Below are positions 21,470 to 31,259 of a stretch of DNA of 64,000 nt, one piece after another (within the stretch, counting starts at the first letter, position 1; each line of letters opens with the position of its first letter). Position numbers and translations under genes: made by a program. Origin of the DNA: Mesostigma viride. Lineage: Eukaryota > Streptophyta > Mesostigmatophyceae > Mesostigmatales > Mesostigmataceae. The notes under the pieces are model-generated. The model worked only from the letters and a program-made list of their open reading frames with translations. It did no database searches and was not told the DNA's origin. The stretch covers positions 1 to 64,000 of the forward strand of contig RPFO01000468.1 in NCBI GenBank assembly GCA_009746045.1. Reading direction: 5' to 3'.

Positions 21470-22235
21470 CATCGGCGAAACCGATCGATCCGATTGGTCG
21501 CTACTCAGAGCGCCGCGCCGATTCGGCCCGAAACGGGTGCATTCCTCCGTTCCACCCTCCCTTTTTGCCCTCTTCACCCCCTTTTTTGACCCCCGAAAAC
21601 CCCCTTCCCGACCCCCGAAAAAGGCCTGTTCCGGTGTTCCGGCTCCCCCCCCTGGGCCGGTATCATTTGGAAAACTTTTTTTTTTATGGCCAGGAAAATG
21701 GCGTTTTGGACTTAGCCGATTTCGGCCTCCTCTCTCTCTCTTCCCTCTCTCTTCCCTCTCCCCTCTCCCTCCGATTCGACCCGATTCGGCCCGATTCGAC
21801 CCGAGTCGGCCCGAGAGTCCCCGATCCGACCCGAGAGTCCCCGATCGACCCGAAACTCCCCGAGTCAGCCCGAGATCTCCACGGAGAGCGCCGCGCCGAT
21901 TTCCCCCAAATTCCCGCCAAAACCGAGCGATCCGATTGGTCGCTACTCAGAGCGCCGCGCCGATTCGGCCCGAAACGGGTGCATTCCTCTGTTCCACCCT
22001 CCCTTTTTGCCCTCTTCACCCCCTTTTTTGACCCCCGAAAACCCCCTTCCCGACCCCCGAAAAAGGCCTGTTCCGGTGTTCCGGCTCCCCCCCCCTGGGC
22101 CGGTATCATTTGGAAAACTTTTTTTTTTATGGCCAGGAAAATGGCGTTTTGGACTTAGCCGATTTCGGCCTCCTCTCTCTCTCTCTTCCCTCTCTCTTCC
22201 CTCTCCCCTCTCTCTCCTCTCCCTTCCCGTCTTTA
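21470..22235. repeat. Two direct copies of a pyrimidine-rich repeat (R1, R2)
   Basis: R1 (about 21475-21770) and R2 (about 21935-22235) share almost the whole path from GATTGGTCGCTACT through GGGCCGGTATCATTTGG and AATGGCGTTTTGGACTTAGC to a CT-rich tail. Between them lies a stretch made of short iterations of CCCGA(T/G)TC. ORFs here are low-complexity and not convincing. Confidence 0.75.
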
Positions 22236-22800
22236 CATATCCAGGGTATAGGGTTCTATTTATTTATTTTTCCTATAAAATCAGTTTTATAAATGATACC
22301 AGCACGCCCCCTCCGGGAATAGGAACGGTATATATAGGCGGCTATTCGTCCTATTTAACCGTGGGGCGTGAATAGGACACCGTCTTATATATCCTATTTC
22401 CGGGATGGCGTGCCGGTATCTTTTCTAAAACTGATTTTATAGGAAAAATAAATAAATAGAACCCTATACCCCTGGATATATAGGGACGGGAAGAGAGGGG
22501 AGAAGAGAGAGGGAGAGGAGAGAGAAAGGAGAGGGAGAGAGAAAGGAGAGGGAGGGAGAGAAAGGGGAAGAGGAGAGGCCGAAAACGGCTAAGTCCAAAA
22601 CGAAGGATTTCGGTCCCAGAAAAATTTTTTTTTCAAATGATACCGGCCCAGGGGGGGTGGGCCGGAACACCGGAACAGGGCTTTCTCGGGGGTCGGGAAG
22701 GGGGTTTTCGGGGGTCAAAAAAGGGGGTGAAGAGGGCAAAAAGGGAGGGTGGAACAGAGGGTACACCCGTCTCTGGCGCGGCGCTTATAGTTCCGTCGAA
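21935..22800. repeat. Large imperfect palindrome (about 400-bp arms)
   Basis: R2 on the left (about 21935-22335) is matched in reverse complement on the right (about 22375-22800). Landmarks are ATAGGGTTCTATTTATTTAT on the left against its complement near 22446-22465, and GGGCCGGTATCATTTGG against CAAATGATACCGGCCC near 22636. The loop is only about 40-60 bases and is AT-rich (TATATATA). Arms differ by scattered changes. It lies close to the end of the viral-like block and could be a former genome terminus or replication structure, or a foldback element. Confidence 0.7.
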
Positions 22801-23044
22801 TCCGTCGACGCCACGTGGCACTCTCTATGTCAGCGGCGCCAATTCTCGTGTCCAATCGGATTCGCCGAATTTCGGTTACGCCTCCGCCTTCCCCGCCTCC
22901 CCCGCCCTCCCCGTGCCCCCCGCCTTCCCCGTGGCCTCCCCCGCGTCCCTTCGACTCCTCTACGGCCACGCTCCACACCGGCCGCGCCAAATTTCGTAAC
23001 CAATAGAACCTCGCCACGTGGCATTCCACACCGGCCGCGCTAAA

Positions 23045-23345
23045 TCTCCCTTCGTCCAGAGGAATCGCCCGGCGACGTCTTCCTCTGCAGGACCTCGTCT
23101 CCAGAGGAATCACCCTGTGACGACTTCCTCTGCAGATGAAGCAACCTCGTGTCCAGAGGAATCAGCCCGGCGACGTCTTCCTCTGCAGATGAAGCAACCT
23201 CGTGTCCAGAGGAATCAGCCCGATTCGTCTCACATCAGAGAGGATTTACACTGTGATCTCTTCCTTCCAAAGGAATCAGCCATCACGCACCTCGTGTCCA
23301 GAGGAATCAGGCATCACACACCTCTCCCCAGAGGAATCGGCCAGA
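23045..23345 (+). repeat. Degenerate tandem array with TCCAGAGGAATCA core
   Basis: About seven units, each opening with TCCAGAGGAATC and, in the first three, continuing CGGCGACGTCTTCCTCTGCA or close to it. Units of about 50 bases shorten toward the right. No convincing ORF is present. Confidence 0.7.
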
Positions 23346-23408
23346 GTAAGCTCGGTTTCAAGCCGAGTCCGCCCTCCGCCCCCTGCCTCCGCCGGCGCCC
23401 GCGCGCGC

Positions 23409-23885
23409 TCACGTCCGCGGCTTGCTGCCCAACATCTCGAGCCGCAGCACGAGCGTCCAGTCGCCCACGACGGGCCGCGCGCCCGCGGTCAGCGGGCTGG
23501 CCGCGTCCAGGTGGCACACGCGCACGCGGAACGAGCCCCCGTCCCTGAGCAGCCGCGGGTTCGCGATGGGCAAGTAATTCTGCTGGTTGACCACGGTGAC
23601 GTCGGACGCGAGGTTCGTGAGCGCCGTCTCGGCCGCCAACAGCGTCATCCCCCCGTCCGCCGCCCCGAGGAACCCGTCCGAGTAGATCCCCACGACCCGG
23701 CTGGTGCCCGCGGGCACGAAGCCCTTCACGCACGCGTAGAGCAGATGCATCTTCCACCGCGGGCCGAGCAAAGGCGCGGACTCGTCGGCCGACACGGTCA
23801 CGACCCACTCGTTGGCCGCGCTCGTGGTCGCGTCGGTCACGTTGGCCGCGTCGGAGTGGATCGTCAGCACGCGCACGTCGGACAT
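23409..23885 (-). CDS. Small beta-rich protein, possibly a jelly-roll virion component
   Basis: A whole ORF of 158 residues starting MSDVRVLTIHSDAANVTDAT. The order NEWVVTVS...GPRWKMHLLYACVKGFVPAG...FRVRVCHLD...GDWTLVLRLEML loosely resembles penton-like single jelly-roll proteins of virophage and Polinton-type viruses, where an opening W-x-V and a closing LxLxxE flank the fold. This is only a pattern impression. It shares strand and close spacing with the next gene at 23950-24501, suggesting a pair of structural genes. Confidence 0.45.
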   Translation of the reverse strand: MSDVRVLTIHSDAANVTDATTSAANEWVVTVSADESAPLLGPRWKMHLLYACVKGFVPAGTSRVVGIYSDGFLGAADGGMTLLAAETALTNLASDVTVVNQQNYLPIANPRLLRDGGSFRVRVCHLDAASPLTAGARPVVGDWTLVLRLEMLGSKPRT

Positions 23886-23949
23886 GGTTCGGGTCCGGAT
23901 CCGGATACGATTCGCGCAGAAGATTTCGCCGCCGCCGCCGGCTCGTCGG

Positions 23950-24501
23950 CTAAAAATAGACGATCTCGTCGTCGACGGACAGCTCCTCCTCGACCGCGCC
24001 CGCCGCCGCGAGCGCCGCCAGCTCCTCGTCCTCGTCCCCCTCGATCCCGACGATCGCGTCGTGCGTGCGGTCGTACCCGTCGGCCGCGGTCCCGGCCGCG
24101 AGCTCCATCACGTCGAACTCCTCGAGTCCCTTGGGTATGACGTAGGCTACCATCATGACAATGCGTACGACGCGGATGCCGATCCGCACCGCCCTGGCCA
24201 CGCGCGCCCCTTTGGTGCCCAGGTAGCTCTGCAGCCCGCCCATGTTAAAAGCTTTAAGGGGTGAGTTGAATCGGAGTAAAGCCTGGAGCCCCTGCTCCCG
24301 CTTGATCGCCTCGCGGATAATCTTCGAGCCCACTTTCCGGAACAGCAGCTTGAGCACGCCGTTGAACGCGGTCTGGAGGAACCCGGACGACTGCTGCACG
24401 GCCGGCGGGATCCCCTGCGCGGCGGCGAGCTGCAGCATTCGCTTTCGTCGGGCGTCGGGCGCGGCACCCTCCCGCCTGTGGTACGGCGACGCGACGGTCA
24501 T
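23950..24501 (-). CDS. Basic protein with hydrophobic segment, unknown
   Basis: About 183 residues from the ATG at 24501 (MTVASPYHRREGAAPDARRK); a longer open frame to 24621 starts inside a duplicated non-coding unit and is less likely. The N-terminus is basic and helical. A segment ARAVRIGIRVVRIVMMVAYV may be membrane-interacting. The C-terminal 60 residues are strongly acidic and end DDEIVYF. A small virion or membrane-remodelling protein is possible. No family is recognised. Confidence 0.45.
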   Translation of the reverse strand: MTVASPYHRREGAAPDARRKRMLQLAAAQGIPPAVQQSSGFLQTAFNGVLKLLFRKVGSKIIREAIKREQGLQALLRFNSPLKAFNMGGLQSYLGTKGARVARAVRIGIRVVRIVMMVAYVIPKGLEEFDVMELAAGTAADGYDRTHDAIVGIEGDEDEELAALAAAGAVEEELSVDDEIVYF

Positions 24502-24540
24502 GTGGGAGTTCGGAGATACTTCCCCCGTACACATTTTTCC

Positions 24541-24960
24541 CCGTACTCCCCGTGGTTCCCCGACCTCCATGTACTTCCCTCCAATCCATATGCGCCACGT
24601 GGCGGGTGTATGACAAGCCAAGTGACATTGTCCGAATTGCGGTTACGACACCACGCCTCCCTGGATACTCTCCGTACATCCCCGTGCTTCCCCGTATCCC
24701 CCCGTACCCCCGTGGTTCCACGACCTCCTCGTACTTCCCTCCAATCCACTCGCGCCACGTGGCAGGTCGCATGTCCTCGACGACCACTCCCTGGATATCC
24801 GCCCGCCCGTCCGCGTACATCCGGACTGTCCCTGGGTCCGGCGGACGTCTGACATGTCCTCCGGTCCAGCGGACGTCTGACATGTCCTCCGGTCCAGCGG
24901 ACGTCTGACATGTCCTCCGGTCCAGCGGACATCCGGACTGTCCCTGGGTCCCCGGACACC
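24541..24960. repeat. Duplicated 70-base unit and 28-base tandem repeats
   Basis: Two copies of a segment running from CCCCGTGGTTCC to GCGCCACGTGGC lie at about 24550-24605 and 24706-24765. Further right (24841-24950) a 28-base unit containing GACATGTCCTCCGGTCCAGC repeats three times and then decays. Beyond, to 25.1 kb, short GGTCCCTGG-type iterations continue. No coding sense is seen on either strand. Confidence 0.7.
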
Positions 24961-25228
24961 TGGTATGTCCTCTGGTCCCTGGACATCTGGAATGTCCTGG
25001 ACCCTGTTGCGTACCCTTGGGTCCCTGGAGAGTCCCTGTCTTCCTTGGCCTCCCTGGGAATCCCTAGATATCCTGGGATTTCCTGGGAAATCCATAGACC
25101 CTGGGAACTATCCACACCCCTCCCTGGGAACTAACCAGCAACTAGTAGGAACTACCGCGAACTACCGGGAAGCGTACGGGAAGCGTACGGGAAGGTCCCT
25201 CGGGGTCACGTCGCGAAGCGGTTGTTAT

Positions 25229-26490
25229 TATTAAATAAATTTTCTTTTTATTATTAAATTAAAGTGGCTGAATGCCCATAAGAAAATTTCGGCATTACGA
25301 CGCCTAGGGCATCAAGCACTGCCGAAAATTTTGAACAGGTTATGTTTTGAACAGGGAACGGATCGCAGTATATGCTTCAAAAAATGCAGTAAGAAAGATA
25401 CAACATACACACCAATCACTACATATACTATACTTTATTAAAATACAAGTCACTGACCTCTATCTAGGTAAAACGCCCCTACTCCCCGCCCCTATTCCCC
25501 ATTTACCTGCGTCCGGGGCTCCTGTGGCTGATTGCCTGAAGCCGCGTCCATGGCCGGTGTTGGGGAAAGCGGTGTCGAAGCAGGAGGCGTCATTCCCTCG
25601 ATTCTACGCCAGTGACCCCACCCCCCTATAGGCAACCGGTATACAGGTTGGAGGACCCCTCTACCGTTGCTGAATGCCGATGATGGTAGCTGCTATCTAC
25701 GCCTGTAACCTCGCTCAGGCCTGACTGGCCTAGCAATGACTCAGGTGCCAAACCTCCGAGTCCAGTTTTACATCCGGCTGACTGCCGGCTGCGAAAGATC
25801 TACACCTGATCCACGACTGACTGTCGTGGACGATGGTCGACTTCATGGTAGGAACTAATCCCTGGAACAGGATGTGCGATACATTTATCAGGACATTCCG
25901 GATCGTGATAATGGCATGTAACTTGTACGTCAGGAATTGGAATCCATACTTTATCCCAACCCGCGGGCAGAGCCCCCTCGGAAAGTAGACGTGAGTCACT
26001 TTATGCCATTGCAATTAGCCGAGAGAGAGTAGGTAAATAAAACACCAACACCTATATGCCCGCCGTCGTGCACGTTGGAAGGCGATGCACAACGCGGGCA
26101 TGCATGATGCATAGATGATCGGCCCACAACCGGCCCAATAACAACACTCCCGATTGTGGACTGTTTCGGAATAACAGTGGGTGGAAACCCACCCTCCCGA
26201 CTAGCCACGAATGATAAAACACTGGAATGTGTTGTAAACCTGAAAGCCACCGAACTAGCTACGAATGGGCGTACACTGGAAAATGCCCTAGACTAAGGCT
26301 CAGCCCACCACGTGGCTCGGCCTAGCTAGCCGGCGCTACACCACAGCGCCGGGCCCTGACCTACACATAATGTGCTATTAAAAGCAACGTAGGCCAACCC
26401 CTTGGAAAAAGGGTGCGTAACTAGCTACACAAATCTGACGACAGTATATTGTTACGGCCAATATGTCCACTAACGAACCCGAAGTATAAC
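25229..26490. other. Stretch without a recognisable gene, just after the composition change
   Basis: The sequence switches from GC-rich to AT-rich at TTATTATTAAATAAATT near 25.23 kb. The following 1.2 kb has only short ORFs with no recognised domain. It may be the 5' part of the LINE whose RT-like C-terminus follows, or host DNA. An inverted pair (CCGAAATTTTC near 25285 and CCGAAAATTTTG near 25323) lies near the switch. Confidence 0.4.
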
Positions 26491-26495
26491 CAAGC

Positions 26496-27038
26496 TTGGA
26501 CGTAACAACTGGGCACGTGCAGACATGGCTTGACTGCCTGGCTATCGAGGCCCGTGCAGTAGGGCTTGAGGTCAGCAAGAAGACAGAGGCCCTGGCGGTT
26601 GGGCTCACCCACTCACCGCCACCCCTCTATCTCCTCGACAGCTCTCGAGTCCTGTATCGGGACCGCGTCAAGCTGCTGGGCAGCCTGCTCCCCAGCTGCG
26701 AGGTTGATGTGGACCATCGCATCTCCCTCGCCTGGCACGTACACTTTACGCCAGTACCGGGCCCTGTGGCGCAAGCCCCTGGGCAAGATCGAGAAACAGG
26801 ACCTGTTCAAGGTCCTCGTCCTTCCTGTTCTCACGTATGGGGCCGAGACGTGGACCCTCACCGCCGACCTGGCCCGCAAGCTGGACGGCGCGGTCACCAA
26901 CATGCTGCACGTTCCATTTTTAGAGTAGGATATGCCATGCTCATGTCCGCAATGAGGACCTGTACCAGGGCATGCCATACTGTATATCACCAGCACCATT
27001 AAGCAGCGGCGCCTGCAGCTATAGTAGGGCACTTAGCT
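26496..27038 (+). mobile_element. LINE fragment, part 1: C-terminal region of RT ORF
   Basis: The translation contains EARAVGLEVSKKTEALAVGL, then VKLLGSLLP and DHRISLAW, followed in another frame by KVLVLPVLTYGAETWTL and ARKLDGAVTNMLHV. These are hallmarks of the region after the RT domain of non-LTR retrotransposons (GLxxNxxKTExL, YLGS, RIxxAW, LPVLxYGAExW). The 5' part is missing and frames shift. The copy stops at 27038 because hAT-A has inserted; it resumes at 45692. Confidence 0.7.
27031..27038. repeat. Left TSD of hAT-A (ACTTAGCT)
   Basis: ACTTAGCT directly precedes the CAGTG terminus of hAT-A and is repeated exactly at 45692-45699 after its other end. An 8-bp duplication is diagnostic of the hAT superfamily. 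Confidence 0.9.
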
Positions 27039-27427
27039 CAGTGACTGGCCATACGCGATACGCGTCGTACGCGGCCCCAGGTGTATAATGTATAATACGC
27101 GGTGTATAATGTATTATACGCTGATCGTACGCTAACCGTTGAAAACCCCTTTTTTGGCATGATTTTGAGGGGTTTTCAACATTCTGAGCAACCAAGCATA
27201 GTCTGCTGGTGTTTTACCCGTGATACCTTTTGCCTATACATGACATATATAGCATGACCTTGGCATTGCCATCACTACCTAAATACAAGCATAGTTTCTA
27301 ACGGTCTAACTTGATAGTTTCTCTTCAAAATCGAGACAACATGCAACTAAGTATCAATACCAGTATCAAATTATGCACAACTCACTGGAAAGGATAATAA
27401 ATTTGTAGAACTCAAGATATGCATGCA

Positions 27428-27949
27428 CTATACATTGCCCCGAGGTGTCGATGACATTGAAGGGCGTCGATGGCATTGAAAGGCGCAAATGAATGCCTCG
27501 CACAGCTCCTCGTCCAGCTGCTCTTTGCTGAGCCCATAATAAGGTGCGGGCAAATTACCGTCGGTGGATTGGCCCTTTGATGATCCGCTTGGCCCAGCCG
27601 CCCCAGCAGCGCGCCCCGAGGTGTTGCTGGCATGAGCGGACACCCAGTTAAAGGCGTCGGTTTCTACAACGTCTGCAAGCCTGTCTTTAAGTGCCGCCCG
27701 CACATCAGCCTGCTTCTTGGCGTCACTAGTCGCCTTCCTCTTCCTGGTATTGCTTTCCTTCTTTGCCTGCTCGACCAGCAGCCGGCTGTAACGGAGTACT
27801 CCATCATCCATGTAGTAGTTATTTGTCTGCTGCCCATTCTTGAGGATGCGCTCTTTGCTAATGTATGTCCAGACAGTTTCGGATGTGGCCTCTTCTTCAT
27901 CGGGCCGCACATCATCATCGTGTTCCATTGACTCATTCGTGTCAGCCAT
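27428..27949 (-). CDS. N-terminal fragment of hAT transposase (hAT-A), zinc finger missing
   Basis: From MADTNESMEHDDD it runs through TVWTYISKERILKNGQQTNN and a Lys/Arg-rich helix (KRKATSDAKKQADVRAALKD), ending CHRRPSMSSTPRGNV. The same VWTYVSKERVFKDGQQTNNY occurs in hAT-C, where it is followed by a BED-type finger. Here the finger segment (about 35 residues) is absent and the frame continues directly into the helix. No catalytic domain is present. Confidence 0.55.
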   Translation of the reverse strand: MADTNESMEHDDDVRPDEEEATSETVWTYISKERILKNGQQTNNYYMDDGVLRYSRLLVEQAKKESNTRKRKATSDAKKQADVRAALKDRLADVVETDAFNWVSAHASNTSGRAAGAAGPSGSSKGQSTDGNLPAPYYGLSKEQLDEELCEAFICAFQCHRRPSMSSTPRGNV

Positions 27950-28053
27950 GCCTGGATGTCGATATGCTACGATATAGGTGCCAGACGACCACGACGTTGC
28001 TGGCACACCTTGTCACCTTATTGATCCAGATAAATAGGTGTACGTTTATTCCA

Positions 28054-28058
28054 AATAT
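28054..28058. repeat. Left TSD of Copia-1 (AATAT)
   Basis: AATAT precedes the left LTR and is repeated at 45341-45345 after the right LTR. A 5-bp duplication is usual for Copia-type integrases. Confidence 0.8.
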
Positions 28059-28727
28059 AGTTAGCATATTGGGACGCCAATGTGCTAGTTGGATGCAGGA
28101 TGAGGAGACCTTTCTAACGCCGTACTGACCGCCTGAAACAGACAAGGGACGTGAGAGTTATCAGGTCCCGAAGTACTGCCGACCGGCGGCGGCGGCAGTG
28201 CACACCGAGGTCGCCATGGACAGGACACGTGGCAGGCAGGGCCTGCACAGGCTTAGCCTGGACCATCACGTGACTAAGGTCCACGGAGGCTGAGGACGCA
28301 ACGGTCCTGTGGCTAAGTAGAGACCAGTAGGCCAGTCGCGGGCTCTGCAAGGATACGCATCCGTGCAGAGCTGTGACAGGAACTGGTGATACCTAGTCAC
28401 GGGATGTCAGAGGTCCTTAACGCTGCCTGCAGCAAGGATGCAAGGTAGCGGTAAGCTGAGCTCTGGCAAGGTAGCGGTGCATTGTGCGAGGCCGACGGGA
28501 GATGCCTTAGGGCACGATGGAAATGAGGTAACATAAAGCTATGGCCTAAGGCAGGTCAAGGCAGTTCTTTGCCGACGCATCGTGGTTGTCACTTGGAGTG
28601 AGCAAGCCAGCGAGAGCGTTACCTGGGGCGAGGAGCAAAGGTTGCAAGCTATGCGACCTAGGTCGATCCTAACAGTTGCGACAAGGACCAGGAGCTCACG
28701 GCAGCTGCCTGGCCGGCGTCGCTAAAT
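28059..28727 (+). repeat. Copia-1 5' LTR
   Basis: Starts AGTTAGCATATTGGG and ends GTCGCTAAAT; matched by 44676-45340. The termini are not the usual TG...CA, but the flanking AATAT duplication fixes them to within a base or two. It is followed by CGTATTA, which also follows the 5' LTR of Copia-2. Confidence 0.8.
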
Positions 28728-29688
28728 CGTATTATTGTTCCGGGTTTTGTGAAGAGCTCCGAGAGCAGTGGTTTCTGCTCTGCGACAGGCACGAGAAGCA
28801 ATGACGCCAGGCGAGCTAGGCTGCAGGCGGTTATTTTCCTCGGTGCTCGGCAGGGCGGAGACAGTGTTATAATATGATGTCGAGACGGCCTGATTGACGG
28901 GTGTGGTGGTCTTGCTACGTGCTCGGGACTTTCTTGGGCGAAGTTGCTGTGATGTCGCTAGGTGGCGCCAGGTGTTTGCTTGCGTCGTGGCTAGTTAAAG
29001 CTATGGCGAAGGGGCTTTGGTGACGCTAGCGGTAGTGAAAGCGGCAAGCGAGACAACCCGTGCGTTTCGGCAGCCAGATCTGTCCAGTCGGCGAGGAATT
29101 GAGCTTTGCCTGGACTGGTGTGGGTTTGAGGATTTATAGCCTGTGCCCTCGTTGCTTGGCAGCATTTCCGGATGAGCGTTTTGGTCGGCATATTCGTCAG
29201 AGCCAGGAGCAGCCTGTCGTTTTCCATGCCACGCTTGAGGTGGTAGTGGTCTGCAAGGGCTGGACGTCAAGGACGTGTATTGCGGCTTGTAGAACGACTG
29301 AGACCGGAAACAGCAACTGCAGCTGTCAGAGTGGCAGCAAGCGACTGGTAGCGGCATTGTCACGGCAGTGGTCTACAAAGAGAGCGGTGGACATTGTGGC
29401 GAAGCTTGAGACCTGTGCGGGGAAATCATGCAGGGTGCGTGGTTTGGTATGAGCTCCTTCTGAGGCTTTGTTAACTGTCGAGCGCCTGGAAGAAAGGCGA
29501 CCAGTAAGCCGGTGTTGGGGCTAGTTCCTCTGCTTGCAGGATCAGTTCGGCCTACATCTCTTCGGTCCGGGCGTTGCTTTCATTGCTGCCTGGCACCTTG
29601 TATCTGTGTCCATAATGCTTAAGGGCAAGAACGGGGTCGGCGGCGGGAGCAAGGCGGTTGCGACGGAGGGTGAGAGGCAAAAGCGTCA
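28728..29688 (+). other. Copia-1 leader, no recognised gene
   Basis: About 960 bases between the 5' LTR and gag. Short ORFs show no domain. The bases right after the LTR (CGTATTATTGTTCC) do not look complementary to a tRNA 3' end, which would begin TGG. Confidence 0.5.
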
Positions 29689-30837
29689 GTGCCAGCAGTC
29701 GGCCAGCCAGAAGGGGAGGCGATTCCCACGATGGAGGGCGTGGCGGGGCAAAAGACGCGGTACCGGAAGCGAAAGGAGGAAGCACGTGGGAAGGAGCGCG
29801 CAGAAGGGCCATCGGACAGCTTTGAGCTGGCTGGAGGAGGCCAAGGGGAGGGGATGCAGGCCAACGGTGGTAAGACGGCCCGTGTGGCCGAGGTAGTCGT
29901 TCCTCCTCATGTTTCTGTAGACGCTAGGGCTGGGGGTGCTGGGGCTTCTGCTGTGGGTAGTGATGCTCGCGCGTTGCCAGGAACTAGACCCCACATGAGT
30001 GCTGTAGCCGTGATGAACGGCCAGAAGCCTCTGAAGCCACCCGTGAGTCAGGAGGAGTTAGACAAGTGGTTAGAGGATATGGAGCTAGTCACCTACTCCG
30101 TAGATCCCACTGTCAATCTCGTCCAGGTGTTCCATGCTTCCTCAGTGAATAGGGATTCTTCTGAGCGTGTGAGGGACAAAGCCAGGTCTGCAGTGAAGGA
30201 TAAGCTCTCTTGGGAGCAGTTTCTCCTGGGCCTGCGTCAGGAGTTTTCTGACAAAGTCCTCAACCTCACTAATCACTACAAGCTGGCCTATGATGCGTTT
30301 GAGATCAGGGGCTCAGTGTGGATGGTCGCAATTCAGCTAGGCTGTTTGCAGATCAGACAGATGGGTCGCTGGCTGCCTTAGAGAGGGTAGTCTTGAGCAT
30401 TCGCCCATCTGCCCCTGCTTGTAAACCCATTCAGACCTCAGGTGCTTCAGCCTCCGCTAGCCAGGTGCAGGGGGATGCCCCAGGGCAGGCAGCCCAGGGA
30501 GGTCCTCATCCTAGCAGGCGTCAGAGGGCTGGGAGGCGCAGGGGGGTTGGAAACCAAGGTGGCAAGGGCCAGCAGCAAGGGGCTCAGAACAAGGGTCAGA
30601 AGCAGGCTGGTGGTCACCAAGGGGGGCAGCAGGGGGGGAGGTAGCCAAGGGCAAGGCAAGAGCCAGGGCCAAGGCAACCAGAATAAGCCAGGCAACCAGA
30701 ACCAGGGGGGTCAGAGGAAGGCCCAGGCTGGGAAGGAGGATAAGTGCTTTGGCTGTGATAAGACAGTTCACTGGCACCGTGATTGCCCTGATCTGGCCAA
30801 TGCTGCAGGAGCAGGTGGTCAGTCCAGGAAGCCGTGA
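29689..30837 (+). pseudogene. Copia-1 gag region, broken
   Basis: Contains SQEELDKWLEDMELVTYSVD, then WEQFLLGLRQEFSDKVLNLT typical of a gag capsid-like helical core, a Gly/Gln-rich basic stretch, and the CX2CX4HX4C knuckle CFGCDKTVHWHRDC near the end. Similar gag features occur in Copia-2. It is broken; no protease motif is seen between the knuckle and integrase. Confidence 0.65.
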
Positions 30838-31259
30838 CTTAGTGCAGTGCCCCATGTAAATAGTCAGTCACCCCAGGTGGGGCAGGTGGCACTTGTAAAT
30901 ATGGATGATAGGGGTGCACCTCCTGTTCAGCAGCAGGGGGTTGGGAATACTGATGGGCTTGTTCTTCCACATGATTGCAATGTCGCTGCTGCAGCAGTGC
31001 AATTCCCTGGGCCTGTGGCAGGTACAGGGTCTTCAGTGAGTGTTGGCTCTGGGAGTCAAGCAGCTCAGCTGGAAAGTCCTGCTGGCGCCGTGGGAACCAG
31101 TGTTGGCTCTGGGAGTCAAGCTGTGGAGGTCCCTGGTTCCAAGGAGCAGGAGGTGGGTCGTGCGGTCCCGCGCACACAGCCAGGTCCTAGTTCCTCCTTA
31201 TGCAGTGAGACTGATAGGGGGTTGAGCTATGCAGCCGCTGGGCATACTCTATACCATGT

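Larger units (their letters stand above)
1..25228. mobile_element. Endogenous large DNA virus-like segment (Nucleocytoviricota type), broken
   Basis: This is a GC-rich block of dense, intronless ORFs on both strands with short intergenic gaps. Visible families fit a large eukaryotic DNA virus: a DUF5767-like protein, an F-box-like N-terminus, a U-box-like protein, a C2H2 finger protein, Ig-like/LamG-like adhesins and a fibre cluster. AT-rich TATA-like boxes precede several starts. No major capsid, DNA polymerase or packaging ATPase is visible here, so only part of a genome is present and the lineage stays open. The segment is broken, with about seven or eight breaks over its coding loci, while several genes look whole. 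Composition changes sharply near 25.23 kb, where transposon-rich sequence begins. The left edge lies outside the window. The viral assignment is inference from family content. Confidence 0.6.

Noticed and set aside
21013-22375. Several long ORFs through the CT-rich repeats
   Set aside because: They read the same low-complexity repeats in multiple frames, with no domain and no consistent start.
24841-24950. A CRISPR array
   Set aside because: The 28-base units are directly adjacent with no unique spacers, and no cas genes are nearby.
24502-25115. Minus-strand ORFs made of repeats such as GPEDMSDVR
   Set aside because: They translate tandem DNA repeats; the unit length is not a multiple of three, so different frames give equally open readings.
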